This document shows, in pieces, positions 20,750 through 28,683 of a stretch of DNA of 64,000 bases. The stretch comes from Streptomyces sp. ITFR-16. GTDB taxonomy: Bacteria; Actinomycetota; Actinomycetes; Streptomycetales; Streptomycetaceae. The stretch is taken from assembly GCF_031844705.1 (NCBI RefSeq), contig NZ_CP134609.1, forward strand, positions 3,348,001 to 3,412,000. The letters are read 5' to 3'. How positions within the stretch are numbered: position 1 is the first letter of the stretch; every line of letters starts with the position of its first letter. A model generated the notes under the pieces. It saw nothing but the letters and a program-made list of their open reading frames with translations, made no database searches and was not told the origin of the DNA. A program made the position numbers and the translations under genes.

Positions 20750-20814
20750 TTTGTAGTTTTCAGACTTCTTTGCAGGTTCTGGAGCAGGGCAACCCTTTGG
20801 CCCAAGGAGGGCTT

Positions 20815-21018
20815 ATGGCTACCGGAACCGTCAAGTGGTTCAACGCTGAAAAGGGCTTCGGCTTCATCGCCCAGGACGGCGGCGGCCCGGATGTCTTCGT
20901 CCACTACTCCGCGATCAACGCGTCCGGGTTCCGCTCCCTCGAGGAGAACCAGGTCGTGAACTTCGACGTCACTCAGGGACCCAAGGGTCCGCAGGCTGAG
21001 AACGTCACCCCGGCCTAG
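20815..21018 (+). CDS. CspA-family cold-shock protein
   Basis: A 67-aa single cold-shock domain that binds single-stranded RNA/DNA. RNP1 (KGFGFIAQD) and RNP2 (VFVHYSAI) are intact. ATG at 20815 has AAGGAGG four bases upstream; the longer frame from 20770 is leader. The preceding leader holds a terminator-like hairpin, which suggests post-transcriptional control. It ends at a strong terminator. Confidence 0.96.
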   Translation: MATGTVKWFNAEKGFGFIAQDGGGPDVFVHYSAINASGFRSLEENQVVNFDVTQGPKGPQAENVTPA

Positions 21019-21060
21019 TTGCCCGGGTCGGCCGATCGCGGCCGGTAAAGCAGTACCCAA

Positions 21061-21100
21061 GGAGCCCCGCTCCCCCGCCCCGGCGGAGGAGCGGGGCTCC
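21061..21100. terminator. Terminator after the cold-shock gene
   Basis: A perfect 13-bp stem (GGAGCCCCGCTCC and its complement) with a 14-base loop, 42 bases past the cold-shock stop. Confidence 0.8.
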
Positions 21101-21139
21101 TGCCTGTGGTGGGCCGCGCCAGATCCCTCCGGCCGCCTC

Positions 21140-21170
21140 TTGACCTTCACACCGTGTGAACCCGTGCAGT
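21140..21170 (+). promoter_or_regulatory. MerR-type promoter with a palindrome in a 19-bp spacer
   Basis: TTGACC (21140-21145) and TGCAGT (21165-21170) are 19 bp apart and enclose TTCACACCGTGTGAA, a perfect 15-base inverted repeat (21146-21160). An over-long spacer with a centred palindrome is the hallmark of MerR-activated promoters. The next gene encodes a MerR protein, which points to autoregulation. Confidence 0.65.
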
Positions 21171-21180
21171 GGGAGACGTC

Positions 21181-22011
21181 ATGTTCACCATCGGAGACTT
21201 CGCCCGGTACGGGCGGGTGTCGGCCCGGATGCTGCGTCACTACGACGCGATCGGGCTGCTGCGCCCGGACCGCACCGACCCCGCCACCGGCTACCGCTAC
21301 TACGGCGCCGGCCTGCTGGCCCGGCTCAACCGGATCATCGCGCTCAAGGACCTCGGCTTCACGCTCCAGCAGGTGCGGGCGGTCCTGGACGAGGAGGTCG
21401 GTCCGGAGGAGCTGCGCGGGATGCTGCGGCTGCGCAGGTCGGAGCTGGAGGCGGCGATGGCCGCCGCGGCGGCCCGGCTGGCCCGGATCGAGGCGAGGCT
21501 CCGGTCGATCGAGAGCGAGGGACACATGTCCACCGACGATGTTGTGATCAAGAACGTGCCGGCGGTACGGGTCGCGGAGCTGACCGGCGTGGCCGACGGC
21601 TACGAGCCGGAGAACATCACCCCGGTCATCGGCCCGCTGTACGACCGGCTGTTCCCGCTGCTGGAGGAGGCCGGTGTCCGCCCGGCGGGCCCCGGGATCG
21701 CCCGGTACGAGGACGTCCCCGACGGCGGCGGCGCGGTCGTCGTCCACGCCGGGGTGACGGTCTCGGCGCCGGCGGGGCCGCTGGGTGACACCGGGGTGAC
21801 GGTGGTCGAGCTGCCCCCGTTCGAGGCGGCGACCGTCGTGCACCGGGACTCGATGGACGGGATCCTGCCGACCTCCCAGACGCTGGCCCGCTGGATCGAC
21901 GCCAACGGCTACCGGTCGGCGGGGTACGCCCGCGAGGTCAACCTCGAATGCCCCGAGGACAGGGCGGAGTGGGTGACGGAGCTCCAGGAGCCGGTCGTCG
22001 GGGACGCCTGA
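21181..22011 (+). CDS. MerR-family regulator with a GyrI-like effector-binding domain
   Basis: The 276-aa protein has an N-terminal MerR winged helix (TIGDFARYGRVSARMLRHYD, GYRYY) and a dimerisation helix (about residues 75-110). The C-terminal half (about 120-276) is GyrI/BmrR-like, typical of multidrug-type effector sensors. ATG at 21181 follows GGGAGA. The promoter immediately upstream has the 19-bp spacer expected for self-activation. No obvious target gene follows on this strand, since a terminator comes right after the stop. Confidence 0.9.
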   Translation: MFTIGDFARYGRVSARMLRHYDAIGLLRPDRTDPATGYRYYGAGLLARLNRIIALKDLGFTLQQVRAVLDEEVGPEELRGMLRLRRSELEAAMAAAAARLARIEARLRSIESEGHMSTDDVVIKNVPAVRVAELTGVADGYEPENITPVIGPLYDRLFPLLEEAGVRPAGPGIARYEDVPDGGGAVVVHAGVTVSAPAGPLGDTGVTVVELPPFEAATVVHRDSMDGILPTSQTLARWIDANGYRSAGYAREVNLECPEDRAEWVTELQEPVVGDA

Positions 22012-22014
22012 GCC

Positions 22015-22055
22015 AGGGGGAGGGGCCGTCCCTCGTACGGCCGGCCCCTCCCCCT
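22015..22055. terminator. Bidirectional terminator between the MerR and amidohydrolase genes
   Basis: A 13-bp perfect stem (AGGGGGAGGGGCC and its complement) lies between convergent genes, 3 bases after the MerR stop. Confidence 0.75.
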
Positions 22056-22084
22056 CCCTGAGGCCTGTCCCCGAGCCTCTCCGC

Positions 22085-23323
22085 CTACGCCCCCGCGCCT
22101 CCGCCGGGTCCCGGCCACAGCCCGTCCGCCGTCAGGCCGAGCAGGTCGATCGCGTTGCGGCGCACGATGCGGTCCACGACGTCCGGGGCCAGGTGCCCCA
22201 TCTGGGCCTCGCCGACCTCGCGGGACCTGGGCCAGGTGGAGTCGGAGTGCGGGTAGTCCGTCTCGTACAGGACGTTCCCCACCCCGATCGCGTCCAGGTT
22301 CTTGAGGCCGAAGGCGTCGTCGAAGAAGCAGCCGTGGACGTGCTCGGTGAACAGCTCGGACGGCGGCCGGTGGACCTTGTCGGCGACCCCGCCCCAGGCG
22401 CGGTTCTCCTCCCAGACCACGTCGGCGCGCTCCAGGATGTAGGGGATCCAGCCGATCTGGCCCTCCGCGTACATGATCCGCAGGTGGGGGAAGCGCTCGA
22501 ACTTGCCGCTCATCAGCCAGTCGACCATCGAGAAGCAGCAGTTGGCGAAGGTGATGGTGGAGCCGACGGCCGGCGGGGCGTCGGCCGAGGTGGACGGCAT
22601 CTTCGACGACGAGCCGATGTGCATGGCGATCACCGTCCCCGTCTCGTCGCACGCCCGCAGGAACGGATCCCAGTCGTCCGTATGAATGGACGGCAGTCCG
22701 AGATGTGGAGGTATCTCGGAGAAGGCCACCGCACGGACTCCACGTGCGGCGTTGCGCCGGACCTCCTCGGCGGCGAGCGTGGCGTCCCACAGCGGGACCA
22801 GGGTGAGCGGGATGAGCCGGCCGTGCGCCTCGGGTCCGCACCACTCCTCGACCATCCAGTCGTTGTAGGCGCGCACCCCGAGCAGCCCCAGTTCGCGGTC
22901 CTTCGCCTCGGTGAAGGTCTGGCCGCAGAATCGGGGGAACGTCGGGAAGCACAGGGCGGACTGGACGTGGTTGATGTCCATGTCCGCGAGCCGGTCGGGC
23001 ACGGAGAACGAACCGGGACGCATCTGCTCGTACGTGATGACTTCGAGCTTGATCTCGTCCCTGTCGTAGCCGACGGAGGTGTCGAGCCGGGTGAGCGGGC
23101 GGTGCAGATCCTCGTACACCCACCAGTCGCCGACCGGGCCCTCGTCACCCTTCGCACCCATCACGGGCGCGAACTTGCCGCCCATGAAGGTCATTTCCTT
23201 GAGCGGCGCGCGGACGATGCGCGGGCCCTGGTCCGCGTACCTGGACGGGAGCCGGTCCCGCCAGACATGAGCGGGCTCCACCGTGTGGTCGTCCACCGAG
23301 ATGATCTTCGGGAAGGTCTCCAT
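22085..23323 (-). CDS. Amidohydrolase-family (amidohydrolase 2) metal-dependent hydrolase
   Basis: A 412-aa TIM-barrel hydrolase of the ACMSD/amidohydrolase-2 type. ISVDDHTVEP holds the N-terminal metal motif in a DxH form. MHIGSSS and LYETDYPHSDSTWP give the later histidine and the acidic ligand near the C-terminus. ATG at 23323 lies 7 bases after a TACCGT -10 hexamer, so the transcript may be leaderless. CTGACG of the shared palindrome at 23345-23359 forms the -35 at 17-bp spacing, placing the gene in the proposed catabolic regulon. The substrate is unknown; hydrolysis or decarboxylation of a ring-derived acid would fit. Confidence 0.85.
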   Translation of the reverse strand: METFPKIISVDDHTVEPAHVWRDRLPSRYADQGPRIVRAPLKEMTFMGGKFAPVMGAKGDEGPVGDWWVYEDLHRPLTRLDTSVGYDRDEIKLEVITYEQMRPGSFSVPDRLADMDINHVQSALCFPTFPRFCGQTFTEAKDRELGLLGVRAYNDWMVEEWCGPEAHGRLIPLTLVPLWDATLAAEEVRRNAARGVRAVAFSEIPPHLGLPSIHTDDWDPFLRACDETGTVIAMHIGSSSKMPSTSADAPPAVGSTITFANCCFSMVDWLMSGKFERFPHLRIMYAEGQIGWIPYILERADVVWEENRAWGGVADKVHRPPSELFTEHVHGCFFDDAFGLKNLDAIGVGNVLYETDYPHSDSTWPRSREVGEAQMGHLAPDVVDRIVRRNAIDLLGLTADGLWPGPGGGAGA

Positions 23324-23344
23324 GCGTTCCACGGTAGCGCCGAT

Positions 23345-23359
23345 CTGACGAACCGTCAG
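23345..23359. promoter_or_regulatory. Shared palindromic operator, site 1
   Basis: CTGACG-AAC-CGTCAG is a perfect 6+6 palindrome about 29 bases upstream of the amidohydrolase start. On the minus strand its CTGACG forms a -35 with TACCGT (23336-23331) as -10 after 17 bp, so a bound repressor would block the promoter. Confidence 0.7.
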
Positions 23360-23556
23360 CTCTCTGGACGCGGGCCCGTTCCACAATCGTTGTCGAAGGC
23401 TTGTGCAGAGAGTCATCCGCTGCTGACGCGTCCACCCCTCACAAGGCAGACTGTTGACGGCGATACCAACGGTATGGAGCAATCCGGATGGCCTCGGTCG
23501 GATCCGGACATGTAAGGACCGTGCCGGGCAGCGCTCAGGCAGGACAGGAGGCAGCA

Positions 23557-26514
23557 ATGGGCCGTGACGACGGGCCACGGGTACGTGTTCCGGTGCAGCG
23601 GGCTCCGGAGCAGCGGCCGGCGGACGAGGCCATGCTGCAGTTTTCCGTGCTCGGTCCGGTACGGGCCCGGCGCGGCGGCGAGACGCTGCCGTCCGGTTCG
23701 CCGCAGCAGCGCGCGCTGCTGACGGCCCTGCTGCTGCGCGGCGGGCACACGGCGACGGCCGCCGAACTCATCGACTCCATCTGGGGCGAGGACCCGCCCT
23801 CGCAGGCGCTGGCCGCCGTGCGGACGTACGCCTCGCGGCTGCGCAAGGTACTCGGTCCTGACGTGCTGGCGAGCGATTCGGGCGGCTACGCGATGCGGAC
23901 CGGGCCGGACGCGCTCGATCTGACCGTGGCCCAGGAGCTGGCGGCCGACGCGGAGAAGGCGCGGGCTGCGGGCGACCGCTGCCAGGCGCGGGTGCTGCTG
24001 AACAAGGCGCTCGGGCTGTGGGACGGCGAGGCGCTGGCCTCCGTGCCCGGACCGTACGCGGAGAACCAGCGGACCCGGCTGGAGGAGTGGCGGCTCCAGC
24101 TCACCGAGACCCGTCTCGATCTGGACCTGGAAGTCGGCTGCCACGCGGAGGCGGTCTCCGAGCTGACCGCGCTGACCGCCGCGCACCCGCTGCGCGAGCG
24201 GCTGCGCGAGCTGCTGATGGTGGCCCTGTACCGCAGCGGCCGCCAGGCGGAGGCACTCGCCGTCTACGCCGACACCCGCCGGCTGCTCGCCGAGGAGCTG
24301 GGTGTCGACCCGCGCCCGGAGCTGGCCCAGCTCCAGCAGCGCATCCTGCGGGCGGACGAGGAGCTGGCCCGCCCGGTGGACGAGCCGGCCCCGGCGTCCG
24401 CGCCGCTGCGGCCCGCGCAACTGCCGGCCACCGTGCCCGACTTCACGGGCCGCGCGCCCTTCGTGCGGGAGCTGGGCGACCGGCTCGCCACGGCCGAGGG
24501 CTCCGTCATGGCCGTCTCCGCACTGGCCGGCATCGGGGGCGTCGGCAAGACCACGCTCGCCGTGCATGTGGCGCACCAGGCCCGCAAGCACTTCCCGGAC
24601 GGCCAGCTGTACGTGGACCTCCAGGGCGCCGGCCACCGCGCCGCCGAGCCGGAGACGGTCCTCGGGGCGTTCCTGCGCGCGCTGGGCACGGCGGACTCCG
24701 CGATCCCCGACACCCTGGACGAACGGGCCGCGCTCTACCGCTCCACGCTGGACGGGCGCCGCGTCCTGGTCCTCCTGGACAACGCCCATGACGCGGCCCA
24801 GATCCGGCCGCTGCTGCCCGGGACGGCGGGCTGCGCGGCACTGGTCACCAGCCGGGTGCGGATGGTGGACCTGGCCGGCGCGCATCTGGTCGACCTGGAC
24901 GTGATGTCGCCGGAGGAGGCACTTCAGCTCTTCACCCGGATCGTGGGCGATGAGCGCATCAACTCCGAGCGCAAGGCCGCGCTCGACGTGGTCGCCGCGT
25001 GCGGCTTCCTGCCCCTCGCGATCCGTATCGCCGCGTCCCGGCTGGCCGCCCGCCGCACCTGGACGGTCTCCGTGCTCGCCGCGAAACTCGCGGACGAGCG
25101 GCGCCGGCTGGACGAGCTCCAGGCGGGCGACCTCGCGGTCAAGGCCACCTTCGAACTCGGCTACGGCCAGCTGGAGCCGGCCCAGGCCCGCGCCTTCCGC
25201 CTCCTGGGCCTCGCGGACGGCCCCGACATCTCGCTGGCCGCGGCGGCGGCCCTGCTCGACCTGGACCCGCACACGGCGGAGGACCTCCTCGAAGCGCTGG
25301 TCGACACGTCCCTCCTGGAGTCCGCGGCGCCGGGCCGCTACCGCTACCACGACCTGGTGCGCCTCTACGCGCGTTCGTGCGCGGAGCGCGACGAACAGTC
25401 CCCCCAGGAGCGCGAATCGGCGCTGTCGCGCCTGCTGGACTTCTATCTGGCGACGGCGGCGGGGGTGTACGCGCTGGAGCGGCCGGGGGACCGGGCGGTC
25501 GCCCATCTGGAGTCGCCCGACCGCCCCGGCCTCTCGTTCGCCGACGGCCACGCGGCGGTGGACTGGCTCTACAGCGAGGCCAACGCCCTGCTCGCCTGCG
25601 CGCACCAGTGCGCGTCGGTCGGCATGCTCCGGCGGGCCGTGGACCTGCTCTGCGCGGCGAAGGACCTGGCCGAGTCCGGCGCGAACTCCCGTCAGTACGA
25701 GACCACCGGAACGGCTCTGCGCGACGCGGCGCGGGCGGCACGCGACCCCCGCTCCGAGGCGCGGGCCCGCGCCTCCCTGTCCACGGTGTACCTCGTGTCC
25801 GGCCGCTTCGCCCTGGCCGACGAGGAGGCCGGGCACGCGATGGAACTCGCCCGGGCCTCCGGAGACCCGATCCCGGCCTGCTGGGCCCCGAACGACCGGG
25901 GCATCATCGCGTTCTACCAGGGGCGGCACACGGACGGCGAGAGGTTCCTGCAGGAGGCGATAGACAACTACCGCGCGGACAAGAACCTCGTCGGAGAGGC
26001 CTCCGCCCTGTGCAACCTCTCCAGGATCCACGTGGACATGGGCCGGGTCGCCAGCGCCGTGGAGCTCGCGCAGCAGGGCACGGCCATCTTCGACGGCATG
26101 GGGCTGAGCCTGCGCACCGCCAACGGGCGCTTCGCGCTGGGCATCGCGCTCACCCGCGCCGGCCGGTCCGCCGAGGCGCTGGAGCAGCTGGCGGAGGCGC
26201 TGCGCGTCTTCCAGGGCAACCGCCAGCGCCTGTGGGAGGGATCCACCCATTTCCGCATCTCCGAGGCCCACTTGGCGGCCCTGCGCCCGGCCCAGGCGGC
26301 GCAGCACGCGGAACAGGCCCTGGCCCTGCGGGTCATCGGGGGCGAGTGGATGCGGGGCAACGTCCTGACCACGCTCGGCCGTGCCCTGCGCCACCTCGGA
26401 CAGATCGACCGGGCCCGCGCGTGCTGGCACGAGGCGCTGTCCATCTACGAGCAGACCGGCGCCGCCGAGGCGGACGAGGTACGCGGACTCCTCGCCCCCG
26501 CGGCGGCGGCCTGA
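23557..26514 (+). CDS. afsR: AfsR-type SARP regulator (DNA-binding, BTAD, NB-ARC, TPR)
   Basis: The 985-aa protein is close in length to S. coelicolor AfsR (993 aa), a pleiotropic activator of secondary metabolism phosphorylated by AfsK. In order: an OmpR-type winged helix (about residues 26-115), a bacterial transcriptional activation domain (about 125-270), an NB-ARC ATPase with Walker A GIGGVGKTT (about 326-335) and LVLLDNAHD as Walker B, and C-terminal TPR-like helices (about 640-985). ATG at 23557 follows AGGAGG. The next gene is AfsS-like, matching the afsR-afsS order. Confidence 0.9.
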   Translation: MGRDDGPRVRVPVQRAPEQRPADEAMLQFSVLGPVRARRGGETLPSGSPQQRALLTALLLRGGHTATAAELIDSIWGEDPPSQALAAVRTYASRLRKVLGPDVLASDSGGYAMRTGPDALDLTVAQELAADAEKARAAGDRCQARVLLNKALGLWDGEALASVPGPYAENQRTRLEEWRLQLTETRLDLDLEVGCHAEAVSELTALTAAHPLRERLRELLMVALYRSGRQAEALAVYADTRRLLAEELGVDPRPELAQLQQRILRADEELARPVDEPAPASAPLRPAQLPATVPDFTGRAPFVRELGDRLATAEGSVMAVSALAGIGGVGKTTLAVHVAHQARKHFPDGQLYVDLQGAGHRAAEPETVLGAFLRALGTADSAIPDTLDERAALYRSTLDGRRVLVLLDNAHDAAQIRPLLPGTAGCAALVTSRVRMVDLAGAHLVDLDVMSPEEALQLFTRIVGDERINSERKAALDVVAACGFLPLAIRIAASRLAARRTWTVSVLAAKLADERRRLDELQAGDLAVKATFELGYGQLEPAQARAFRLLGLADGPDISLAAAAALLDLDPHTAEDLLEALVDTSLLESAAPGRYRYHDLVRLYARSCAERDEQSPQERESALSRLLDFYLATAAGVYALERPGDRAVAHLESPDRPGLSFADGHAAVDWLYSEANALLACAHQCASVGMLRRAVDLLCAAKDLAESGANSRQYETTGTALRDAARAARDPRSEARARASLSTVYLVSGRFALADEEAGHAMELARASGDPIPACWAPNDRGIIAFYQGRHTDGERFLQEAIDNYRADKNLVGEASALCNLSRIHVDMGRVASAVELAQQGTAIFDGMGLSLRTANGRFALGIALTRAGRSAEALEQLAEALRVFQGNRQRLWEGSTHFRISEAHLAALRPAQAAQHAEQALALRVIGGEWMRGNVLTTLGRALRHLGQIDRARACWHEALSIYEQTGAAEADEVRGLLAPAAAA

Positions 26515-26541
26515 GGGCGGAGCCCGCCCGCTCGCCGAGGG

Positions 26542-26563
26542 CGTTCATCGAACGTTTATCGCC
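26542..26563 (+). promoter_or_regulatory. 11-bp direct repeats in the afsS promoter region (SARP-type site)
   Basis: CGTTCATCGAA and CGTTTATCGCC are adjacent 11-mers that differ at three positions. SARP proteins such as AfsR bind direct repeats with an 11-bp period at target promoters, and the afsS promoter is the known AfsR target. PhoP can overlap AfsR at this promoter in S. coelicolor. Assignment here is by pattern. Confidence 0.6.
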
Positions 26564-26612
26564 ACTCGTCAGTCTTGTCCCCATCGATCCGTCGCGTCGG
26601 GGGGCAGGCGGG

Positions 26613-26639
26613 TTGCACGGGGCACCGCACCGCTAGGGT
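26613..26639 (+). promoter_or_regulatory. Candidate afsS promoter
   Basis: TTGCAC (26613-26618) and TAGGGT (26634-26639) are good -35 and -10 hexamers with a 15-bp spacer, which is slightly short. The SARP-type repeats lie 50 bp upstream. A less canonical -10 nearer the repeats is also possible. Confidence 0.4.
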
Positions 26640-26730
26640 GAACGGCCCTGATACGCCCGTCCGGCGGCCCACGGGGGAGCTGCCGGGCGGGCATCGCCGA
26701 CCGAACACGCTAGACCTCTGGGAGACAAGC

Positions 26731-26937
26731 ATGAGCGACGCACTGAAGCCCAAGACCGGTGAAGCCACCACGCAGGAGAACCACGCCGGGAGCCCGGGCG
26801 ACGGGAAGGTCACCCCGCTGGAGAACCACGCGGGCAGCGTGACCGAGAACGTCGTCACCCTGGAGAACCACGCGGGCGGTACCCCGAAGGACCTTCTCAA
26901 GCCGCAGGAGAACCACGCGGGTTCCGAGAAGGCGTAG
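26731..26937 (+). CDS. afsS: AfsS-like small repeat protein (often annotated 'sigma-like protein')
   Basis: A 68-aa acidic protein built from four copies of a short repeat with the core ENHAG: TTQENHAG, TPLENHAG, TLENHAGG and PQENHAG, spaced 14-17 residues apart. S. coelicolor AfsS is a 63-aa protein with three related DNH-containing repeats and sits directly downstream of afsR, as here. ATG at 26731 follows GGGAGA. It acts downstream of AfsR in triggering secondary metabolism by an unknown mechanism. The repeat wording differs from the best-studied AfsS, so the symbol rests on position and architecture. Confidence 0.8.
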   Translation: MSDALKPKTGEATTQENHAGSPGDGKVTPLENHAGSVTENVVTLENHAGGTPKDLLKPQENHAGSEKA

Positions 26938-26963
26938 CGGACTCACTCGACGAGGTACGGGGG

Positions 26964-27004
26964 AGCGGCCGCGGCGGCGCGGAGGGGGAGCCGTCGCGGC
27001 CGCT
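26964..27004. terminator. Terminator between afsS and the acyl-CoA ligase gene
   Basis: A 10-bp perfect stem (AGCGGCCGCG and its complement) with a 21-base loop, between convergent genes. Confidence 0.55.
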
Positions 27005-27025
27005 GCATGTCCGGGGGCGGGCCGG

Positions 27026-28582
27026 CTACGCCCGCCCCCGCAGCTCCCCCTTCACCACCTTGCCGCTCGCGTTGCGCGGGAGTTCCGTCACGAACTCCAC
27101 CGCCCTGGGCACCTTGTAGTTGGCCATCTCGCGGCGGGACCAGGCGATCAGGTCGTCGGCCGTGACCGTCGCGCCCGGGCGGCGGACCGCGTAGGCCTTG
27201 CCGACCTCGCCGAGGCGGGGATCCGGGACGCCGACCACCGCGACGTCGGCCACGTCCGGGTGCAGGCCCAGGAGCTGTTCGATCTCCGCCGGGTAGGCGT
27301 TGAAGCCGCCGACGATGAACATGTCCTTGATCCGGTCCGTGATGCGCAGGTTGCCGGCCTCGTCCAGGACGCCCACGTCGCCCGTGTGCAGCCAGCCGTC
27401 CGAGGTGATCGCGGCGGCCGTGTTCTCCGGGTCCTCGAAGTAGCCGCTCATCACGTGGAAGCCGCGGACCAGGATCTCGCCCGGCTCGCCCGGGGCGGCC
27501 AGCACGCGGAGTTCCGTGCCGGGGATCGCGCGGCCCGAGGTGGAGGCGATGACCTCCGGCGCGTCGCCCCGGCGGCACATCGTGACGATGCCGCTCGCCT
27601 CGGAGAGGCCGTACGCGGTCAGGACCGTGGCGATGCGGAGTTCGGTGCGCAGGCGGTTCACCAGCTGGAGGGGGACGACCGCCGCGCCGGTCACGACGAG
27701 GCGGAGCGCCGAGAGGTCGTGGGAGGCGCGGGCCGGGTGGTCCAGCAGGGACTGGTGGAGCGTGGGCGGGCCCGGCAGGACCGAGATGCGTTCCGCCGCG
27801 ATGTTGGCGAGGACCGTGTCCACGTTGAACACCGGCTGCGGGATCATCGTCGCGCCCCGCATCAGGCACGCGATGATGCCCGCCTTGTAGCCGAAGGTGT
27901 GGAAGAACGGGTTCACGATGAGATAGCGGTCGCCCTCGCGCAGTCCCGCCAGGTCGCTCCAGATCGCGTAGCAGCGCAGGGTCTGGGCGTGGCTGATGAC
28001 GGCGCCCTTGGGCCGGCCCGTGGTGCCCGAGGTGTAGACGATGTCGGAGGGCGCGGCGGAGGGGATCGCGTCCGCCCGTTCGCGTACCCGCTCCGGGGAG
28101 ATCCGCTCGCCCGCCGCCAGGAAGTCCTTCCACGTCACGTAGTCGTCGGGCGCGGTGTCGGCGAGCACCACCACCTTCTCCAGGTGCGGGAGTTTCGCCG
28201 CGGCCCGGCGCAGGGACGCGACGTACGACGTCCCCAGGAAGGTGCCCGTGACGAAGAGCAGCCTGGCGCGGCACCGTTCCAGGACGTACGCCGCCTCCGC
28301 GCCCTTGAAGCGGGTGTTGAGCGGGACCAGGACCGCGCCCGCCGTCACCGCTCCCAGCGCGGAGACGATCCAGTCCAGGGTGTTGGGCGCCCAGATCGCG
28401 ACCCGGTCCCCCGGCTCCACCCCGGCGGCCATGCACGCGGCGGCGGCCCGCTCCACGCGCTCGCCGAGTTCCGTGTAGGTGATGCGGGTGCGGCCCTCGA
28501 CCACGGCCTCCCGGCCGCCGTACCGCTCGGCCGCCGACCGCACCAGGCCGGGGACGGTGGACCATTCCTCGTCGCCGCGCAT
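27026..28582 (-). CDS. Acyl-CoA ligase (AMP-forming), FadD3-like
   Basis: The 518-aa ANL-superfamily enzyme activates a carboxylic acid to its CoA thioester with ATP. Motifs: YTSGTTGRPKGAVISH (P-loop, about residue 184), YGLSEASGIVT, GWLHTGD, ITDRIKDMFIVGGFNAYPAE and PRNASGKVVK with the catalytic lysine. Overall it resembles the FadD3 type that activates a steroid-ring-derived propionate in actinobacteria, but substrate cannot be read from sequence. ATG at 28582 follows GGGAGGG. It is divergent from the thiolase operon across a shared operator. Confidence 0.85.
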   Translation of the reverse strand: MRGDEEWSTVPGLVRSAAERYGGREAVVEGRTRITYTELGERVERAAAACMAAGVEPGDRVAIWAPNTLDWIVSALGAVTAGAVLVPLNTRFKGAEAAYVLERCRARLLFVTGTFLGTSYVASLRRAAAKLPHLEKVVVLADTAPDDYVTWKDFLAAGERISPERVRERADAIPSAAPSDIVYTSGTTGRPKGAVISHAQTLRCYAIWSDLAGLREGDRYLIVNPFFHTFGYKAGIIACLMRGATMIPQPVFNVDTVLANIAAERISVLPGPPTLHQSLLDHPARASHDLSALRLVVTGAAVVPLQLVNRLRTELRIATVLTAYGLSEASGIVTMCRRGDAPEVIASTSGRAIPGTELRVLAAPGEPGEILVRGFHVMSGYFEDPENTAAAITSDGWLHTGDVGVLDEAGNLRITDRIKDMFIVGGFNAYPAEIEQLLGLHPDVADVAVVGVPDPRLGEVGKAYAVRRPGATVTADDLIAWSRREMANYKVPRAVEFVTELPRNASGKVVKGELRGRA

Positions 28583-28615
28583 CTCGTGCCCTCCCGCCGA
28601 ACGGAACCGCAGTAG

Positions 28616-28630
28616 CTGACTATCCGTCAG
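28616..28630. promoter_or_regulatory. Shared palindromic operator, site 2
   Basis: CTGACT-ATC-CGTCAG (one mismatch from CTGACG-N3-CGTCAG) lies between the divergent ligase and thiolase genes. On the plus strand CTGACT (28616-28621) and TAGCCT (28639-28644) form a promoter with a 17-bp spacer, so the operator covers the -35. Confidence 0.7.
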
Positions 28631-28683
28631 ATTAGCTGTAGCCTCCTCCGCTGTCAGCAGTCACGACGGCCTCGGAGGTGGCG

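Noticed and set aside
23413..26430. A 1005-codon minus-strand open frame over afsR
   Set aside because: It is a shadow frame. The plus strand has full AfsR domain content, a ribosome site and codon bias.
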